Of a stretch of 64,000 bases of DNA, positions 1 to 10,585 are shown piece after piece. Origin of the DNA: an uncultured beta proteobacterium (GTDB lineage Bacteria > Pseudomonadota > Gammaproteobacteria > Burkholderiales > Burkholderiaceae_C); NCBI GenBank assembly GCA_903845935.1, contig CAIMZI010000079.1, positions 1-64,000 of the forward strand. The letters run 5' to 3'. The position numbers and the translations under genes are program-made. Within the stretch, counting starts at the first letter, position 1; each line of letters opens with the position of its first letter. Under the pieces are notes generated by a model, which had not been told where the DNA came from, made no database searches, and saw only the letters and a list, made by a program, of their open reading frames with translations.

Positions 1-252
1 AACGGCCGCGCCCGTGCCTTAGGTGACACCACCGGTTTCGTCAAGTTCCTGGCCGATGCCACGACCGACGAAATCCTGGGCGTGCACATCGTCGGCCCAC
101 AAGCCAGTGAACTGATCTCCGAGGCCGTAGTGGCCATGGAATTCAAGGCCAGTGCCGAGGACATCGCGCGCATCTGCCACGCACACCCCAGCTTGAGCGA
201 GGCAACGAAAGAAGCCGCTCTGGCCGTGGATAAGCGCACCTTGAATTTCTAA
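1..252 (+). CDS. lpdA: Dihydrolipoyl dehydrogenase, C-terminal part (5' end outside window)
   Basis: Frame 1 reads ...[57 protein letters not shown], the typical LPD dimerisation-domain end. Confidence 0.9.
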   Translation, partial: NGRARALGDTTGFVKFLADATTDEILGVHIVGPQASELISEAVVAMEFKASAEDIARICHAHPSLSEATKEAALAVDKRTLNF

Positions 253-254
253 CC

Positions 255-1358
255 TTGCCCAATAGCGTCAAGAAAACCTACGAAGCGGAACTGGCCGCCC
301 GTGGCTACCAGGCCGACCCGGCGCAGCTGCGCGCCGTGGAGGCGCTGGAGCGTTGCGCCCAGGAGTGGGCGGCCTACAAGGGCAAGCGCTCCAATGCCTT
401 CAAGAAGCTGATCAACCGCCCGGAGATTCCGCGCGGCGTTTACATGTACGGTGGGGTCGGGCGGGGTAAGAGCTTTCTGATGGATTGCTTTTTCAACGCC
501 GTGCCCTTGAAGCGCAAGACGCGCCTGCACTTTCACGAGTTCATGCGCGAGGTGCACCGCGAGCTGGCCGATCTGCAGGGCACCGTCAATCCGCTGGACG
601 AACTGGCGCGACGCATGGCGCTGCGCTACAAGCTGGTCTGCTTTGACGAATTCCATGTGGCCGACATCACCGACGCCATGATCCTGCACCGGTTGCTCTC
701 GGCCATGTTCGAGAACGGCGTGGGCTTTGTCACCACCTCCAACTTCAAGCCAGACGACCTCTACCCCAATGGGCTGCACCGTGCCCGCATACTGCCGGCC
801 ATCGAGTTGCTCAACAGCAGCATGGAAGTGCTGAGCGTGGACAACGGCACCGACTACCGCACCCGCACGCTTGAGGCCGTCAAGCTCTACCACTGCCCGC
901 TGGGCCCCGAGGCCGACGCGGCCATGATGGAGGCCTTTAACGCGCTGGCTGAGCAGCAGGATGAAGATCCGATCCTGAACATTGAATCGCGCCAGATCCG
1001 CGCCTGGCGCAAGGCCGGTGGCATGGTCTGGTTCAACTTCAAGACCCTGTGCGGTGGACCGCGTTCGCAAAACGACTACCTGGAAATCGCCTCGCGTTTT
1101 CACACCGTATTTCTCAGCGATGTGCCGCAGATGTCGGTGCGCCTGGCCTCCGAGGCGCGGCGCTTTACCTGGCTGATCGACGTGCTGTATGACCGGCGCG
1201 TCAAGCTGGTGTTGTCGGCCGAGGTGCAACCCGAAGAGCTGTACACAGAGGGCCCGATGGCGCATGAATTTCCGCGCACGGTGTCACGGCTTTCCGAAAT
1301 GCAGTCCAAGGAATACCTGGCGCTGGAGCGACGCCTGGTCGACACCGGACTCACCTGA
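255..1358 (+). CDS. zapE: Cell division protein ZapE (AFG1-like ATPase)
   Basis: GVYMYGGVGRGKSFLMDCFF Walker A, CFDEFHVADITDAMIL Walker B; TTG start. Confidence 0.9.
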   Translation: MPNSVKKTYEAELAARGYQADPAQLRAVEALERCAQEWAAYKGKRSNAFKKLINRPEIPRGVYMYGGVGRGKSFLMDCFFNAVPLKRKTRLHFHEFMREVHRELADLQGTVNPLDELARRMALRYKLVCFDEFHVADITDAMILHRLLSAMFENGVGFVTTSNFKPDDLYPNGLHRARILPAIELLNSSMEVLSVDNGTDYRTRTLEAVKLYHCPLGPEADAAMMEAFNALAEQQDEDPILNIESRQIRAWRKAGGMVWFNFKTLCGGPRSQNDYLEIASRFHTVFLSDVPQMSVRLASEARRFTWLIDVLYDRRVKLVLSAEVQPEELYTEGPMAHEFPRTVSRLSEMQSKEYLALERRLVDTGLT

Positions 1359-1936
1359 TGCGCAAGCTCTTGAGCCTGCTGGCGTTGCTCTGCGCCCCCG
1401 CCATGGGCGAGCCGATAGCGGGTGCGGCCGTCAGCGGCGCGGAGTACCAGCGCATAGACCAGCTTCGTGAGCGGGAAATGGCGGATTTCACGGCGCGTGA
1501 ATCGGCCTGTTACCAACGCTTTGCGGTCAATGACTGCCTGAAGGAGCTTCAGCCCGCGCACCGCGCCGTGCTGGCCGATCTGAAACGACAAGAAGTGCTG
1601 CTGCATGACCGTGAGCGCGCCCAGCAGGCTGTGCAGCAGTTGCAGCGTGCCGAACAAAAGGCCCTGGAAAAACAGCAAGCGGCCCAGCAGGCCGCGGCTG
1701 CGGCCACAGTTGCTGAAGAAAAATGGCAGGCGCAAGGGGCTAAGCAGGCAGCACACGCGCAGAACACTGCATCCGGCAGCCGCTCCATTGTGCTGCCTTC
1801 CGGCCCCAGCGCTGCCGAGCGTACGGCCAACGCCAAAAGCTATGCCGCCAAGCAGGCAGCAGCCGAGCAAAAACGCCAGCAAGTCGCCAAACGGCTCAAG
1901 CGGATTGAAAAACCGGTGGCACCGTTGCCTCCCTGA
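1358..1936 (+). CDS. Hypothetical secreted protein, Ala/Gln/Lys-rich coiled coil
   Basis: ORF with N-terminal signal-like segment MRKLLSLLALLCAPAMG. Confidence 0.6.
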   Translation: MRKLLSLLALLCAPAMGEPIAGAAVSGAEYQRIDQLREREMADFTARESACYQRFAVNDCLKELQPAHRAVLADLKRQEVLLHDRERAQQAVQQLQRAEQKALEKQQAAQQAAAAATVAEEKWQAQGAKQAAHAQNTASGSRSIVLPSGPSAAERTANAKSYAAKQAAAEQKRQQVAKRLKRIEKPVAPLPP

Positions 1937-1938
1937 GC

Positions 1939-2700
1939 CTACTCCAGCCGCTCGAGCTTGACCACCACGATGGATAGGTTGTCACCGCGGCCCCGGGCGC
2001 GGGCACGGGCCTTGTCGATCAGGAATTCGCAGGCTTCGCGGGCCGACAGCGTCGCCAGCACCGAGCCGATTTCAGCGTTCGAGAAGTAATGCCAGACGCC
2101 GTCGCTGCAGGCCATCAGCGTGTCACCAGCGCGCAGTTGCGGGATCAGGTGGTGCTCCACCGGAGGCTCGCTTTCGCTACCCAGGCAGCCCATCAGAATA
2201 TTGGACTGCGGGTGTACGGTCGCCTGTTCTTCGGTGATCTCGCCCCGGTTCACCAGGGTCTGCACATAGGAATGGTCTATGGTGCGCTGGACCAAGCTGC
2301 TGCCGTTGAAATGGTATATGCGTGAATCACCGCTATGCGCCCAATGGCAGTCCCCGCCCGGGTTGATGAGGAAGGCGGCCAGCGTGCTGTGCGGTTCTTG
2401 TTCGGCGGAAATGGCGGTGAGCTTGATCACCAGATGCGCTTCGTCGACGATTTGCTGGAGTAAGGCGTCGGCATCTTCGGTGGCTGGGTCATAGCGCTCA
2501 AACACTTGCTTGGCCGTCATCATGACCTGGTCTGAGGCCTTGCGTCCGCCACTGCGTCCGCCCATGCCGTCAGCCACCACGCCCAGAATGCAGCCGTTGA
2601 CGCGCGGGTGCTTGAGCAGCGCCACCTGGTCTTGCTGGTAATTGCGATCGCCCTTGTGAATGCCCGTGGACGCGTGAAGTCGGTAGCCGTTTGTAGCCAT
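1939..2700 (-). CDS. PP2C-family serine/threonine protein phosphatase
   Basis: GVVADGMGGRSGG, HSGDSRIYHF and ACSDGVW motifs; start set at MATNGYRLHASTGIHKGDRNYQQDQ. Confidence 0.85.
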   Translation of the reverse strand: MATNGYRLHASTGIHKGDRNYQQDQVALLKHPRVNGCILGVVADGMGGRSGGRKASDQVMMTAKQVFERYDPATEDADALLQQIVDEAHLVIKLTAISAEQEPHSTLAAFLINPGGDCHWAHSGDSRIYHFNGSSLVQRTIDHSYVQTLVNRGEITEEQATVHPQSNILMGCLGSESEPPVEHHLIPQLRAGDTLMACSDGVWHYFSNAEIGSVLATLSAREACEFLIDKARARARGRGDNLSIVVVKLERLE

Positions 2701-2726
2701 GTTAGCCGTGCCGTGAAGCAAACCTG

Positions 2727-3032
2727 TTGCTTGTCCCTGATCTAGTCGTATTATCAAGGCTGCGGCTGTCGTTCCCGTTGCGGCAGGCGGCAAATTTATT
2801 CCCCACCTTCCTTCTTTCGCTCTTCCCCTTGACCCTCAATTTGAATTCCCCGCAACGGCGCCTGATCGCATTGCGCATGGAGCATGGTGACCTGGATGCC
2901 CTGATCGACCAGGCCTCGGAAAAGCGTCCCATCGATGAGCTAATGATGCAGCGCCTTAAAAAAAAGCGCCTCGCCCTGCGCGATCAGATCGCCCGCGTAG
3001 AGCTTGAGCTGTCTCCCGACGAGCCGGCCTGA
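2727..3032 (+). CDS. DUF465/YdcH-like small protein (start uncertain, probably internal)
   Basis: HGDLDALIDQASEKRPIDELMMQRLKKKRLALRDQIARVE pattern. Confidence 0.6.
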   Translation: MLVPDLVVLSRLRLSFPLRQAANLFPTFLLSLFPLTLNLNSPQRRLIALRMEHGDLDALIDQASEKRPIDELMMQRLKKKRLALRDQIARVELELSPDEPA

Positions 3033-5042
3033 ATGGTCTTGCCCGTTCGCGTAGCTGCGGCCTTTGCTGTGGGCGGGCCCTTGGCCCTGTCGGTGGCCGA
3101 GTACCGGCCGCGCCAAGGCCAGCTGCAAATGGCGGCGGCCGTCGCCGAACTCATGCAGGCCGGCGGCATGCTGGTGGTGGAGGCTGGAACCGGCGTGGGC
3201 AAGACCTTTGCCTATCTGGTGCCGGCGCTGCTATCGGGCCAGCGCGTGTTGGTTTCCACCGCCACCAAGGCCTTGCAGGATCAGCTGTTTGGCCGTGACA
3301 TTCCCCATTTGCTCCAGCTGCTGGGTCTGGCGCTGCGGGTGGCCCTGCTCAAGGGACGCAGCAGCTACCTGTGCCTGAACCGCATGGAGTCGGCGCGTCA
3401 GGACTGGCGCATGGACGAACGATCAGCCCTACAGCAGCTGGCACGGGTTGAAAACTGGGCCCACGCCACCCGCAGCGGCGATCTGGCCGAGGTGGACGCG
3501 CTGGACGAAACTTCCCCCTTGCTGCCCCTGATTACCTCTACCCGCGAAAACTGCCTGGGTTCGCGCTGCCCACAGGCCAGCACCTGCTTTGTGAATCGGG
3601 CCAGGCGCGAGGCGCTGGCGGCCGATCTGGTGGTGATCAACCACCACCTGTTTTTTGCCGACCTGAATGTGCGTGAATCGGGCGTGGCGGAGTTGCTGCC
3701 CTCGGTGCATGCGGTGGTGTTTGACGAGGCGCACCAGCTCAATGAAATTGGTGTGCAGTTTTTGGGGCGGGCCTTGGGCACCGGGCAACTGAGCAGCTTT
3801 GCCCGTGACCTGGAGCAGCTGGCCCTGGCGCATGCCCGCGGTCTGGCACCCTGGGCGGATCTGGCACGAGCCGTAGAGCAGAGCGCGCAGGACATGCGCG
3901 AGCGCTTTCCACAGGGCGAGCGCGTGGAACGCATGGACTGGCGTGCGGTGGGCGCGCGCTGGCCATCCCTGATGCAATCGGTCTGTGCCGCACTGGAGGC
4001 GGCGCAAGCAGCACTCACTCTGGTGGCAGAAATGGCGCCCGAACTACAAAGCCTTCAGCTGCGTGCCGGCGACCTGCTGGAGCTGCAGACCCTGTTCCTG
4101 CAACCCGTTCCAGCGGACGCGGTGCGCTGGTTGGAGCTGGGTCGCCAGCTGCGCATGCTGCAGTCGCCGCTGGACGTGTCGCTGGCCATGCAAACCCGGG
4201 TGCTTCCGGCAGAAGGGGGCCAGGGCGGCAATAAGTCCTGGGTGTTTACCTCTGCCACCTTGGGTCACGACGCGCAGTTGAGCTGGATGGTCGACAGCTG
4301 TGGCCTGGCCGGTGCCCGTGTTCTCAAGGTGCCCAGTCCATTTGACTATGCGAAGCAGGCGGCATTGTACGTACCCAAGGACTTTCCCGCACCGGGCGAT
4401 CCACAGCACAGCCTGGCCGTGGCGCGGTTGGCGCTGCAAGGCGCGCTCACACTGGGGGGGCGCACCCTGGTGCTGACCACGACCCTGCGCGCCATGCGCA
4501 GCATAGGCGACGCCTTGGCACAGGGTCTGCAGGGCAGGGATGATCTGGAACTGTTGGTGCAGGGCGCTCGCCCCAAGCGCGAGTTGTTGTCACGCTTTTT
4601 GCAAGGTGGCATGCGGGGTCAGGGTGCCATCTTGGTGGCCTCGGCCACTTTCTGGGAAGGCATTGACATGCCGGGTGAGGCACTGCAGCTCCTGCTGATC
4701 GACAAGCTGCCGTTCAGCCCACCCGATGACCCGGTGCTACAAGCACGCTCCAAGGCGCTGGAAGAGCAGGGTAAGAGCGCCTTTAAACACCTGCATCTGC
4801 CGCAGGCGGCGGTGGCACTCAGGCAGGGCGCCGGGCGCCTGATACGCCGCGAATCCGATCAGGGCCTATTGGTGGTGTGCGATGCGCGCCTGAACCAAAA
4901 GGGCTATGGCCGTCAGTTGCTAGCGGCCTTGCCCCCCATGCGCAGGCTGTTGAGTCCGCAGGATTTCGAGGAAACCCTGGATGCCCTCAACTCAGTCAGC
5001 AGGTCTACCAGAATTTCCACCACGGATCATCCACCGTTTTGA
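3033..5042 (+). CDS. ATP-dependent DNA helicase, DinG/YoaA (XPD-like) family
   Basis: EAGTGVGKTFAYLVPAL, VFDEAHQL, GAGRLIRRESDQG motifs. Confidence 0.88.
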   Translation: MVLPVRVAAAFAVGGPLALSVAEYRPRQGQLQMAAAVAELMQAGGMLVVEAGTGVGKTFAYLVPALLSGQRVLVSTATKALQDQLFGRDIPHLLQLLGLALRVALLKGRSSYLCLNRMESARQDWRMDERSALQQLARVENWAHATRSGDLAEVDALDETSPLLPLITSTRENCLGSRCPQASTCFVNRARREALAADLVVINHHLFFADLNVRESGVAELLPSVHAVVFDEAHQLNEIGVQFLGRALGTGQLSSFARDLEQLALAHARGLAPWADLARAVEQSAQDMRERFPQGERVERMDWRAVGARWPSLMQSVCAALEAAQAALTLVAEMAPELQSLQLRAGDLLELQTLFLQPVPADAVRWLELGRQLRMLQSPLDVSLAMQTRVLPAEGGQGGNKSWVFTSATLGHDAQLSWMVDSCGLAGARVLKVPSPFDYAKQAALYVPKDFPAPGDPQHSLAVARLALQGALTLGGRTLVLTTTLRAMRSIGDALAQGLQGRDDLELLVQGARPKRELLSRFLQGGMRGQGAILVASATFWEGIDMPGEALQLLLIDKLPFSPPDDPVLQARSKALEEQGKSAFKHLHLPQAAVALRQGAGRLIRRESDQGLLVVCDARLNQKGYGRQLLAALPPMRRLLSPQDFEETLDALNSVSRSTRISTTDHPPF

Positions 5043-5811
5043 ATCCCTTGGAGAGGAATTCGGACTGCGGATAGCTGGTCTCCAAAATACGGCGCGTATC
5101 GTCGCGCAGGGCCACCAAGCCTAGCGCATCGTAAGACTTGTAGGCGATAAACAGGGCTTCTTCCAGTGCCGGCACATCGCGGTAGTCGGCGATGGCAGTC
5201 TGGGCGCGATTCAGTGCCGCCAGATAGGCGCCACGTTTGAAGTAATAGCGCGCCACATGCACCTCGTACTGCGCCAGCGAACTGACGATGTAATTCATGC
5301 GCTGCGCGGCATCGGCGGAGTATTTGGATTGTGGAAAGCGGGCGATCAGCTCCTTGAAGGACTCAAAGGCTTCCTTGGATGCCTTCTGGTCGCGTTCGGA
5401 CAGATCCTGGCGCGAGATGGCAGAAAACAGCCCGAGGTCGTCATTGAAATTGATGATGCCCTTGAGATAGAGCGCATAGTCCAGCGCCGGACTTGCCGGA
5501 TGCAGCTTCATGAAACGGTCCAGCGTCGAAATCGCCTGGGCCGGTTCGCCGTTGCGGTACTGCGCATAGGCCTTGTCCAGCTGCGCCTGCTGTGCCAGTG
5601 GTGTGCCGGCAGCACGGGCTTCGAGCTTCTCCAGCAAGGGCACGGCCTTGTCATACTGGCCATTGTCCATGGAGTCCTTGGCCTCTGCATAGATGGCGTT
5701 GGGGCTCATGGCCAGGGTCTTGTCGACGACGGCCGTGGAGCAAGCGACTAGGCCCAGCGCCACGGTTATCAGCCCCATGGCATAAACAACCGATAATTTG
5801 ACTCGCAACAT
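5005..5811 (-). CDS. bamD: Outer membrane assembly lipoprotein BamD (ComL)
   Basis: Lipobox LVACS; TPR region YAEAKDSMDNGQYDKAVPLLEKLEAR; ends DDPWWKFW. Confidence 0.88.
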   Translation of the reverse strand: MLRVKLSVVYAMGLITVALGLVACSTAVVDKTLAMSPNAIYAEAKDSMDNGQYDKAVPLLEKLEARAAGTPLAQQAQLDKAYAQYRNGEPAQAISTLDRFMKLHPASPALDYALYLKGIINFNDDLGLFSAISRQDLSERDQKASKEAFESFKELIARFPQSKYSADAAQRMNYIVSSLAQYEVHVARYYFKRGAYLAALNRAQTAIADYRDVPALEEALFIAYKSYDALGLVALRDDTRRILETSYPQSEFLSKGFKTVDDPWWKFW

Positions 5812-6842
5812 TGTGGGAAACCTTCTTGAAACAGACCATTGGGATTATATCGGCCACCCCCCTGGACATTCAGGCGGAGGACGCTGAGGAGCTGGGGCCC
5901 GAATCGGACATCCGTGACCTGCAAGTGGGGACTGAGCAGCATGGCGAGCGCCTGGACAAGGCCTTGGCCCACAGTGTGCCCGAGTTTTCCCGCAGCTATT
6001 TGCAGCAGTTGCTGGAGTCTGGTTTTGTCAGCGTCAATGGCAAGACCGGTCTCAAGGCCTCGCACAAGGTCAAGGCCGGCGACGCCATCGCGGTGGAAAT
6101 GCGTCCTACGCCCCAAAGCCAGGCCTTCAAACCCGAAGCGGTGGATTTCGGCATCGCCTACGAAGACGCGCATATTTTGGTGGTCAACAAGCCGGCCGGC
6201 CTGGTGGTGCATCCGGCGCCCGGCAACTGGAGCGGTACCCTGCTCAATGGGCTGTTGGCCCATGCCCCGTGTTTTTTGATGGTGCCGCGCGCCGGCATCG
6301 TGCACAGGCTGGACAAGGACACCAGTGGTCTGATGGTGGTGGCCAAAAGCCGGGAGGTGATGGATGCCCTGGTCAAGGCGATTGCGGCGCGTGAGGTCAG
6401 TCGCCAGTATCTGGCCTTGGCCCATGGTGCATGGAGCGGCCCGGCCCGCAAAACGGTTGATGCGGCCATAGGGCGCGACCCGCGCAACCGTCTGCGCATG
6501 GCGGTGGTGGATCTGGCCACCCAGTCCGGTAAAACGGCACGCACCGATTTTGAACGCCTGGCCAGTGACGCCAGCAGCAGTTACGTGCGCTGCATTTTGC
6601 ACACCGGGCGCACGCACCAGATCCGCGTGCACATGGCGTCCCTCGGTCATCCCTTGATTGCCGACCAGGTATATGGCGGCTCCGCGCTGTTTGGCATGAG
6701 GCGCCAGGCCCTGCATGCCACGCGACTGGCTTTTTTGCATCCGATCAGCGCCGAGGCACTGCAGTTCGACTCGCCGGTTCCCGCCGACATGGCGCAGGCC
6801 TTGCTGCATTTCGGCCCTGCGTTACAATCGGGGCTAGCCTGA
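5811..6842 (+). CDS. rluD: Pseudouridine synthase RluD (start codon uncertain)
   Basis: S4 domain; GIVHRLDKDTSGLMVVAKS; GRTHQIRVHMASLGHPLIAD. Confidence 0.88.
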   Translation: MWETFLKQTIGIISATPLDIQAEDAEELGPESDIRDLQVGTEQHGERLDKALAHSVPEFSRSYLQQLLESGFVSVNGKTGLKASHKVKAGDAIAVEMRPTPQSQAFKPEAVDFGIAYEDAHILVVNKPAGLVVHPAPGNWSGTLLNGLLAHAPCFLMVPRAGIVHRLDKDTSGLMVVAKSREVMDALVKAIAAREVSRQYLALAHGAWSGPARKTVDAAIGRDPRNRLRMAVVDLATQSGKTARTDFERLASDASSSYVRCILHTGRTHQIRVHMASLGHPLIADQVYGGSALFGMRRQALHATRLAFLHPISAEALQFDSPVPADMAQALLHFGPALQSGLA

Positions 6843-6882
6843 ACAGCTGAAGGCCTCACACTAGAGTGGAGGCCGCTGTGGG

Positions 6883-7635
6883 GTGCACCCCCAGCCATCC
6901 GAAGAAACCCCATTGATGCGTCGCCGTGAGGGCGATGTTTTCCGGAAAATGCCTGCAATGAATTTGGCGGACGCAAAGCGGGTCCTTGAGACCGCACTGA
7001 TTTGCACTCAACAACCGATGCCCGTGCGTGACATGCGCAGCCTGTTTGCCGGCGCGCTGGGAGCCGATACGCTCAAAACCCTGCTGGAAGAACTGCGCGA
7101 CGATTGGTCGGGTAAGGGTGTGGAACTGGTCAGCGTGGCGACCGGCTGGCGCTTTCAGAGCCGCCCCGAGATGCGCGAATACCTGGACCGGGTGCATCCC
7201 GAAAAGCCGCCGCGTTACACCCGTGCGACGCTGGAGACTCTGGCCATCATTGCCTATCGCCAACCGGTGACGCGCGGCGATATGGAAGACATACGCGGCG
7301 TGACGATCAATTCGCTGTTGATCAAGCAGCTGGAAGACCGGGGCTGGGTGGAGGTGATTGGTCACCGCGAGGCGGCAGGGCGGCCGGCCTTGTTCGCTAC
7401 CACCAAACAGTTTTTGGATGATCTGGGCCTGGCCTCGCTGGACCAGCTGCCCATGCTGGACAGCCCCAACCAGGCATCTGCCGCGTTTGAGTCGCTAGTG
7501 CCGCTGGAAGAAGAATTGGCCTTGTCGCCTGCGCCCACAGCCGACCTGGCCGAGCCTGAATTGCAATTGGATATGCCCCTGGGCGCCCCTGAACCGGACG
7601 CGCCCCACTTTTGGATGGAAACACGCTATGAATGA
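6883..7635 (+). CDS. scpB: Segregation and condensation protein ScpB
   Basis: RATLETLAIIAYRQPVTRGDMEDIRGV motif. Confidence 0.88.
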   Translation: MHPQPSEETPLMRRREGDVFRKMPAMNLADAKRVLETALICTQQPMPVRDMRSLFAGALGADTLKTLLEELRDDWSGKGVELVSVATGWRFQSRPEMREYLDRVHPEKPPRYTRATLETLAIIAYRQPVTRGDMEDIRGVTINSLLIKQLEDRGWVEVIGHREAAGRPALFATTKQFLDDLGLASLDQLPMLDSPNQASAAFESLVPLEEELALSPAPTADLAEPELQLDMPLGAPEPDAPHFWMETRYE

Positions 7636-8923
7636 AACCACGCCCGCCCCGGATATCGAAGAACCCGTCGCAGAAGAGGCTGCCATTGTGTTCACGGTGG
7701 CTCCCGCTGTGGATGAGTCGCCTGTTGCGGCCAGTCTGCCCACGCGCTTTGATGACATCCTGTCGGGCCAGTTTGATGCCGATGAAGAGGTCGAAGAGCT
7801 GGCACCGCCTAAGCGGGTGTTGGCGCCCATGGCTGAAACCCCCAAGCTGCACAAGGTGTTGGCCCAGGCCGGCATGGGCTCGCGCCTGGAAATGGAGCAG
7901 CTGATCCTGGAAGGCCGCATTTCGGTCAACAATGAGCCGGCCCATATCGGCCAGCGCATCCAGTTTGGCGACAGCCTGAAGGTCAATGGCAAGCCGATTC
8001 GAGTGCGCATAGACCCGCCACCGGCCCGCGTGATTGCCTACCACAAGCCAGTGGGCGAGGTTGTCACCCATGACGATCCGCAGAATCGCCCCACGGTGTT
8101 TCGCAAGCTGCCCAAGCTGCCGCAAGGCAAATGGCAGTCGGTGGGACGTCTGGATCTGAATACTGAAGGCCTGTTGCTGTTCACCAGTTCGGGCGAGTTG
8201 GCCAACAACCTGATGCACCCCCGCTTTGGCCTGGAGCGCGAATACGCGGTGCGGGTGCTGGGCGCACTTACCAAGGACGAAAAGGCCATGCTGCTGTCCG
8301 GCGTCAAACTCGACGACGGTATGGCCCAGTTTGGCTCGATTGAAGACGGCGGCGGCGAGGGCTCCAACTGCTGGTACCGAGTCACCATTTCCGAAGGCCG
8401 CAACCGTGAGGTGCGCCGCATGATGGAGGCCGTGGGCCATGCCGTCAGCCGCCTGATCCGCATCCGCTATGGCGCCATGTTGCTGCCGCGCGGCCTCAAG
8501 CGCGGTGCCTGGATGGAACTCGACGACGCCGATATCCGCGGCCTGATGCAGGCCGCCGGTGGCGTGCGCGCTCCCGGCGAACGGGGTGATCAGCCGGCGC
8601 GTGAAGGCGCAGCAGGCAATACGCGCGGCAATCGCGGCCCGCGTGGCAACCGCCCGCGCTCGGGCGGACCGCGCGGCAATACCGATACCGGCCCAGGCCG
8701 CAATGCCCAGGGTCGAAACGGGGCAGGGCGCAGTGCCCGCCCGGAGCGCTCGGACGACCGACCTAGCGGCAATGCCCAACCCGATCCGATGAAGACCTCG
8801 CTGGGCTACATAGGCGCCGACAGTTTTAACCGCCAACGTCAGGATCGCGCGCAGCGCCCGGGCGGCACCGGCGGACCCCGGCGCAGCGGTGGTGGCGGTG
8901 GCGGACGTGGGCGGCCGGGCTAA
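7628..8923 (+). CDS. rluB: 23S rRNA pseudouridine synthase RluB with Gly/Arg-rich C-terminal tail
   Basis: GRLDLNTEGLLLFTSSGELANNLMHP; EGRNREVRRMMEAVGHAVSRLIRIRYG. Confidence 0.88.
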   Translation: MNETTPAPDIEEPVAEEAAIVFTVAPAVDESPVAASLPTRFDDILSGQFDADEEVEELAPPKRVLAPMAETPKLHKVLAQAGMGSRLEMEQLILEGRISVNNEPAHIGQRIQFGDSLKVNGKPIRVRIDPPPARVIAYHKPVGEVVTHDDPQNRPTVFRKLPKLPQGKWQSVGRLDLNTEGLLLFTSSGELANNLMHPRFGLEREYAVRVLGALTKDEKAMLLSGVKLDDGMAQFGSIEDGGGEGSNCWYRVTISEGRNREVRRMMEAVGHAVSRLIRIRYGAMLLPRGLKRGAWMELDDADIRGLMQAAGGVRAPGERGDQPAREGAAGNTRGNRGPRGNRPRSGGPRGNTDTGPGRNAQGRNGAGRSARPERSDDRPSGNAQPDPMKTSLGYIGADSFNRQRQDRAQRPGGTGGPRRSGGGGGGRGRPG

Positions 8924-8998
8924 ATTCACCGGCTCGCAATGCTAAAATGATAGGCTTTGCCACTCGGGCAAATTACTCAATCCAGATCAGGAATTTTC

Positions 8999-9424
8999 AT
9001 GACTATCGAACGCACTCTCTCCATCATCAAGCCTGACGCCGTTGCCAAAAACGTGATCGGTCAAATCTACGCCCGCTTTGAAGCCGCTGGCCTGAAGGTG
9101 GTTGCCGCCCGTATGGCGCATCTGTCTCGCCGCGAAGCCGAAGCGTTTTACGCGGTGCACGCAGCCCGTCCCTTCTTCAAGGACCTGGTGGAATTCATGA
9201 TCTCTGGCCCGGTGATGATCACGGCCCTGGAAGGTGAAAACGCCATCCTGAAGAACCGTGACCTGATGGGCGCTACCGACCCCAAGAAGGCCGACGCCGG
9301 CACCATCCGCGCTGACTTCGCTGACAGCATCGACGCCAACGCCGTGCACGGCTCTGACGCTGCGGAGACGGCTGCGGTGGAAATCGCATTCTTCTTCCCC
9401 GGCACCGACGTCTTCGCACGCTAA
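8999..9424 (+). CDS. ndk: Nucleoside diphosphate kinase
   Basis: [43 protein letters not shown]. Confidence 0.97.
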   Translation: MTIERTLSIIKPDAVAKNVIGQIYARFEAAGLKVVAARMAHLSRREAEAFYAVHAARPFFKDLVEFMISGPVMITALEGENAILKNRDLMGATDPKKADAGTIRADFADSIDANAVHGSDAAETAAVEIAFFFPGTDVFAR

Positions 9425-9436
9425 TCTGGCTTTTCA

Positions 9437-10585
9437 ATGACGGCCAACCTGCTTGATTACGATCTGGACGGATTGGCTGCTTTTTGCGAGCGGCTGGGTG
9501 AGAAGCGTTTTCGCGCCACCCAGTTGTTTCGCTGGATTCATCAAAAAGGCGCGGTCCAATTTGATGACATGACGGATCTGGCCAAGTCCTTGCGCGAAAA
9601 GCTCAAGACCACGGCGCATATCCAGGCGCTCACCGTTCTGTCCCAACATATTTCTTCTGATGGCACCATCAAGTGGCTGTTTGACGTGGGCGGCGGCAAC
9701 GCCATTGAGACGGTATTTATTCCCGAAGACGACAGAGGCACGTTGTGTGTGTCATCCCAGGCCGGTTGTGCCGTGGGTTGCCGCTTCTGTTCCACGGGGC
9801 ATCAGGGTTTCAGCCGCAATCTGACTGCAGCTGAAATCATTGGACAACTCTGGTTTGCCGAGCATTTCCTGCGCAAGTATCTGGGCGTGGAGGAACGCGT
9901 CATCTCCAATGTGGTGATGATGGGCATGGGCGAGCCGCTACAAAACTACCTGCCTGTGGTGCAAAGCCTGCGCGTGATGCTGGACGATCACGGCTATGGC
10001 CTGTCACGCCGCCGGGTCACCGTTTCCACCTCGGGTGTGGTGCTCAAAATGGATAGACTGGGCCAGGATTGTGCCGTGGCTTTGGCGGTTTCCCTGCACG
10101 CACCCAACGATGCCTTGCGCGATAACCTGGTGCCACTGAATCGGACCTATCCGCTAAAAGAATTGATGGCGGCCTGCCAGCGCTACTTGGAGTTTGCACC
10201 GCGCGACTTCATCACCTTCGAATATTGCATGTTGGATGGCGTCAATGACACGCCGGTCCATGCCCAGGAACTGGTGGAGCTGGTCCAGGCCCATGGCAAA
10301 AATGGCTGGTGCAAGCTCAACTTGATTCCCTTCAACCCATTTCCCGCCTCCGGACTGAAGCGCTCGAACCACAGCGCCGTGCTGGCGTTTGCACAGGTGC
10401 TGAGCGCCGCAGGCATTGTGACCACCGTGCGCAAAACGCGGGGCGACGATATCGATGCCGCATGCGGCCAACTGGCCGGCGATGTGCAGGACCGCACCTC
10501 GGTGCTCAAGCGCATGGCCAAGCAGCGCACCATCATGCTGACGCCGGTATCCGAGCCAGCGACGCTGCGAGAACCGGGCACATGA
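9437..10585 (+). CDS. rlmN: Dual-specificity RNA methyltransferase RlmN
   Basis: Radical [41 protein letters not shown]. Confidence 0.96.
   Translation: MTANLLDYDLDGLAAFCERLGEKRFRATQLFRWIHQKGAVQFDDMTDLAKSLREKLKTTAHIQALTVLSQHISSDGTIKWLFDVGGGNAIETVFIPEDDRGTLCVSSQAGCAVGCRFCSTGHQGFSRNLTAAEIIGQLWFAEHFLRKYLGVEERVISNVVMMGMGEPLQNYLPVVQSLRVMLDDHGYGLSRRRVTVSTSGVVLKMDRLGQDCAVALAVSLHAPNDALRDNLVPLNRTYPLKELMAACQRYLEFAPRDFITFEYCMLDGVNDTPVHAQELVELVQAHGKNGWCKLNLIPFNPFPASGLKRSNHSAVLAFAQVLSAAGIVTTVRKTRGDDIDAACGQLAGDVQDRTSVLKRMAKQRTIMLTPVSEPATLREPGT

Noticed and set aside
7397-8929. 510-aa minus-strand ORF
   Set aside because: Antisense to scpB end and rluB; composition reflects the codon shadow of the plus-strand genes.
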